A stretch of 53,553 nucleotides of DNA, taken from the NCBI RefSeq assembly GCF_900188485.1, contig NZ_FZPH01000033.1:1-53553 (forward strand). Reading direction: 5' to 3'. A program made the translations under genes and the position numbers. The number at the start of each line of letters is the position of its first letter. Position 1 is the stretch's first letter. The notes under the pieces are model-generated. The model was not told the DNA's origin. It saw only the letters and a list, made by a program, of their open reading frames with translations, and did not search any database. This DNA comes from Asanoa hainanensis (GTDB lineage Bacteria; Actinomycetota; Actinomycetes; Mycobacteriales; Micromonosporaceae). This document shows, piece after piece, positions 51,357 to 53,553 of this stretch.

Positions 51357-51757
51357 GGATGACCTCCGAAATAACCCCAGTTGGGCAGCGGAAACGGGCG
51401 GGCTGGGCTGCCCAAGCCACCAAGTCTACCGACGAGACGCGTGCACGACCCAGCCGGCTTAGCCGAGATGATCCAAGAACAAGATCAAGGTCATGTCCCG
51501 GGTCCGCCGTGGGCGCGACCGTCGCTCCCGGGGACCGGGCCGGGCCCGAGGGGGCCCGACCCTGCCAGGTCCGCCGTGGGAAAGCTCAAAGACACAAGCC
51601 GCGACGCGAAGCGGACCTCCGACGCAGCGCAGAGTCACACCCAACCCGGCACATTCGCTGGCCAGCGACAGCGGGCAGCTCCTCGCCCAACGTAACCGGA
51701 TGGACCGGCGACCCGGACGGTGCCAAGCGCGAGGGATCGCTGCCCGGAAACCCGTAC
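51357..51757. other. Gene-free 400-bp stretch with a dispersed repeat
   Basis: No plausible gene was seen. It holds the yebC ribosome site, repeat copy B (51492-51574) with a strong hairpin, and otherwise unremarkable sequence up to the pdxT stop. The open frames across it lack ribosome sites and recognisable products. Confidence 0.6.
51492..51574. repeat. Dispersed intergenic repeat, copy B, with hairpin
   Basis: Shares 16-bp and 13-bp identical blocks with copy A (20877-20953). Positions 51501-51527 also match copy C (53455-53481) at 25 of 27 bases. A hairpin lies inside: GGGCCGGGCCC (51537-51547) against GGGCCCGACCC (51552-51562), 10 of 11 pairs, 4-nt loop. Confidence 0.7.
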
Positions 51758-52375
51758 TCAGGCCGCTTCCCGGACCATCTCCACGAAGAGCCCGTGCAGG
51801 CGAAGGTCTCCGGTCAGCTCAGGATGGAACGACGTCGCCAGCGCCGCTCCCTGCCGCACCGCCACGACGTGCGGCGCGCGTACCCCGTCGGCGCCCGCGC
51901 GCGAGATCGAGCCCAACACCGACACCTCGTCGCCCACCGACTCCACCCACGGCGCCCGGATGAAGACGGCGTGGAACGGGTCGGACAGGCCCGAGACCGA
52001 CACCGGCGCCTCGAACGAGTCCACCTGCCGACCGAACGCGTTGCGTCGCACCGTCATCGAGATCGCACCGAAGCTGCGCTGGTCGGGACGCCCGTCCAGC
52101 ACCGACGAGGCCAGCATGATCATGCCCGCGCACGAGCCGTAGACGGGCATCCCGTCGGCGATCCGTTTCGCGATCGGGTCGTACAGTCCGAAGTCGACGG
52201 ACAGCTTGCTCATCGTCGTCGACTCGCCGCCCGGGATGACCAGGCCGTCGACGTCGTCGAGCTCGGCGGGCCGGCGCACCGGCACGGCGGTGGCGCCACC
52301 GGCGGTCAGCGCGCGTACATGCTCACGCACGTCGCCCTGCAGGGCGAACACGCCGACGACGGGGCGACCGCTCAC
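51758..52375 (-). CDS. pdxT: Pyridoxal 5'-phosphate synthase glutaminase subunit
   Basis: 205 aa from the GTG at 52375, overlapping the pdxS stop (GTGA). Class I glutamine-amidotransferase features: [26 protein letters not shown], the nucleophile Cys in [12 protein letters not shown] and the His-Glu pair in [10 protein letters not shown]. PdxT supplies ammonia from glutamine to PdxS for the one-step synthesis of pyridoxal 5'-phosphate. The gene lies upstream of yebC, as in the known actinobacterial order. Confidence 0.96.
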   Translation of the reverse strand: MSGRPVVGVFALQGDVREHVRALTAGGATAVPVRRPAELDDVDGLVIPGGESTTMSKLSVDFGLYDPIAKRIADGMPVYGSCAGMIMLASSVLDGRPDQRSFGAISMTVRRNAFGRQVDSFEAPVSVSGLSDPFHAVFIRAPWVESVGDEVSVLGSISRAGADGVRAPHVVAVRQGAALATSFHPELTGDLRLHGLFVEMVREAA

Positions 52376-53277
52376 CAGCCACGCTCGGCGAGTCGGTGCG
52401 GCTGCGGGATCTCGTCGACGTTGATGCCGACCATGGCCTCGCCCAGGCCGCGGGACACCTTGGCGAGCACGTCCGGGTCGTCGTGGAAGGTCGTCGCCTT
52501 GACGATCGCGGCCGCGCGCTCGGCCGGGTTGCCGGACTTGAAGATGCCGGAGCCGACGAACACGCCCTCGGCACCCAACTGCATCATCATCGCCGCGTCG
52601 GCCGGGGTGGCGATGCCGCCTGCGGTGAACAGGACGACGGGCAGCTTGCCGGTCCGCGCCACCTCGACGACGAGGTCGTACGGGGCCTGCAGCTCCTTGG
52701 CCGCCACGTACAGCTCGTCGGAGGACAGCGACGTCAGCCGCCGGATCTCCCCACCGATCTTGCGCATGTGGGTCGTCGCGTTGGAGACGTCACCGGTGCC
52801 CGCCTCGCCCTTCGACCGGATCATCGCGGCGCCCTCGGTGATCCGCCGCAGCGCCTCACCCAGGTTGGTGGCGCCGCACACGAACGGCACGCTGAACGCC
52901 CACTTGTCGATGTGGTTGCTGTAGTCGGCCGGCGTCAGCACCTCGGACTCGTCGACGTAGTCGACCCCCAGCGCCTGCAGGATCCGCGCCTCGACGAAAT
53001 GCCCGATCCGAGCCTTGGCCATCACCGGAATCGAGACGGCGTTGATGATCCCGTCGATCATGTCGGGATCGCTCATCCGCGAAACCCCACCCTGAGCCCG
53101 AATATCAGCCGGCACCCGCTCGAGCGCCATGACCGCGACGGCCCCCGCGTCCTCAGCGATCTTGGCCTGCTCCGGCGTGACCACATCCATGATCACACCA
53201 CCCTTGAGCATCTCGGCCATCCCACGCTTGACCCGCGACGTACCGGTGACGCCGCCCTGCTCGGTGGACTCGGTCAC
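52372..53277 (-). CDS. pdxS: Pyridoxal 5'-phosphate synthase lyase subunit
   Basis: 301 aa from the GTG at 53277 ([20 protein letters not shown]), with AAGGAG 10 nt upstream; a GTG at 53286 or TTG at 53313 would extend the start. The barrel enzyme shows [20 protein letters not shown] (with active-site Lys/Asp), [20 protein letters not shown], and the phosphate-binding [13 protein letters not shown] and [10 protein letters not shown]. It condenses ribose 5-phosphate, glyceraldehyde 3-phosphate and ammonia to PLP, with PdxT. It is one of the best-conserved bacterial proteins, and the sequence here is ordinary. Confidence 0.97.
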   Translation of the reverse strand: MTESTEQGGVTGTSRVKRGMAEMLKGGVIMDVVTPEQAKIAEDAGAVAVMALERVPADIRAQGGVSRMSDPDMIDGIINAVSIPVMAKARIGHFVEARILQALGVDYVDESEVLTPADYSNHIDKWAFSVPFVCGATNLGEALRRITEGAAMIRSKGEAGTGDVSNATTHMRKIGGEIRRLTSLSSDELYVAAKELQAPYDLVVEVARTGKLPVVLFTAGGIATPADAAMMMQLGAEGVFVGSGIFKSGNPAERAAAIVKATTFHDDPDVLAKVSRGLGEAMVGINVDEIPQPHRLAERGW

Positions 53278-53553
53278 TGTGGCCACACTCCTTCTCGCCG
53301 AAACCTTCGCCAAGCCAGAGTAGTGGGGAATTGGCCCCTAACCGATATCCAATCAACCCCCCGGTGGCCTGCCTAACACCCATAGACCAACCAACATCAC
53401 ATTCGGCTCCCGAGCCGGGCCCAAACGACAGATCAACACCAAATTCGGCTCCCAGGTCCGTCGTGGGCGCGACCGTTGCTCATTGGGTGATCCTGGTGCT
53501 GCCTGGTTGTTGGATGGCCGGGTAGCACCTGGGCCGTTAGATCATCGCCAACC
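53278..53553. other. Upstream region of pdxS to the window edge, no gene seen
   Basis: 276 bp without a recognisable gene. ATTCGGCTCCC occurs twice (53401-53411 and 53443-53453), and repeat copy C lies at 53455-53481. The pdxS ribosome site is the only element assignable to a gene. Confidence 0.55.
53455..53481. repeat. Dispersed intergenic repeat, copy C (partial)
   Basis: 27 bp matching 51501-51527 of copy B at 25 positions; the two differences are C-to-T changes. It continues weakly into CTGCCTGG about 20 bp later, similar to the second block of the other copies. Confidence 0.6.

Noticed and set aside
1-53553. tRNA or rRNA genes
   Set aside because: No cloverleaf-like sequence or rRNA segment was recognised in any intergenic gap; a covariance-model scan would be needed to be certain.

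Overview
The window reads as a chromosomal segment of a high-GC actinobacterium, most likely a member of the Micromonosporaceae (inference). GC is high throughout. GTG and TTG starts are common. Several genes have a TANNNT -10 box 6-8 nt from the start codon and no Shine-Dalgarno sequence, the usual leaderless pattern of actinobacteria. The backbone is a familiar actinobacterial run on the minus strand: pdxS-pdxT, yebC, ruvC-ruvA-ruvB, yajC-secD-secF, apt, rel, (cyclophilins), glyoxalase II-like hydrolase-hisS, aspS and rarA. No tRNA, rRNA, CRISPR array or insertion sequence was recognised.

Two blocks interrupt this backbone. Block 1 lies between aspS and hisS (about 4.4-23.0 kb). It opens with four tightly overlapping genes: a SWIM zinc-finger/DUF5691-type fusion, a MoxR-like AAA+ ATPase, a DUF5682-type protein with TraB/ChaN-like motifs, and a VWA protein. 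These look like one uncharacterised ATPase-plus-VWA machine. Next comes a type VII-secretion-flavoured set: a double-YbaB protein with a Gly/Asn-rich repeat linker, an EspC-like small protein, a WXG-type effector-like protein and a small membrane protein. A complete urease operon follows (ureABC, ureF, ureG, ureD; no ureE), with a GlnR-like box upstream. The block ends with an MT0933-like orphan antitoxin gene, a gene-free 1-kb stretch rich in repeats, and a divergent HxlR regulator/thioesterase pair.

Block 2 lies between ruvC and yebC (about 37.1-50.6 kb). It carries a short methionyl-tRNA synthetase paralogue, a 3-hydroxybutyrate-dehydrogenase-like SDR with a GAF/PucR-type regulator, an epoxide hydrolase, and a sigma-factor-like membrane-anchored protein. 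It also carries an MFS exporter with a TetR repressor and two candidate operators, a class V aminotransferase, a GH13 glucosidase, a frameshifted membrane protein, an unknown protein and a vapBC toxin-antitoxin pair. vapBC is bracketed by a perfect 32-bp direct repeat of the 3' end of yebC, so it looks like a small integrated islet.

Other non-coding signals include a perfect inverted pair of consensus DnaA boxes between aspS and the SWIM gene, dispersed intergenic repeats shared between 20.9, 51.5 and 53.46 kb, several strong hairpin terminators, and inverted-repeat operators next to hxlR, the MFS gene and vapB. All functions are assigned from sequence motifs and gene context read by eye; no database search was run.
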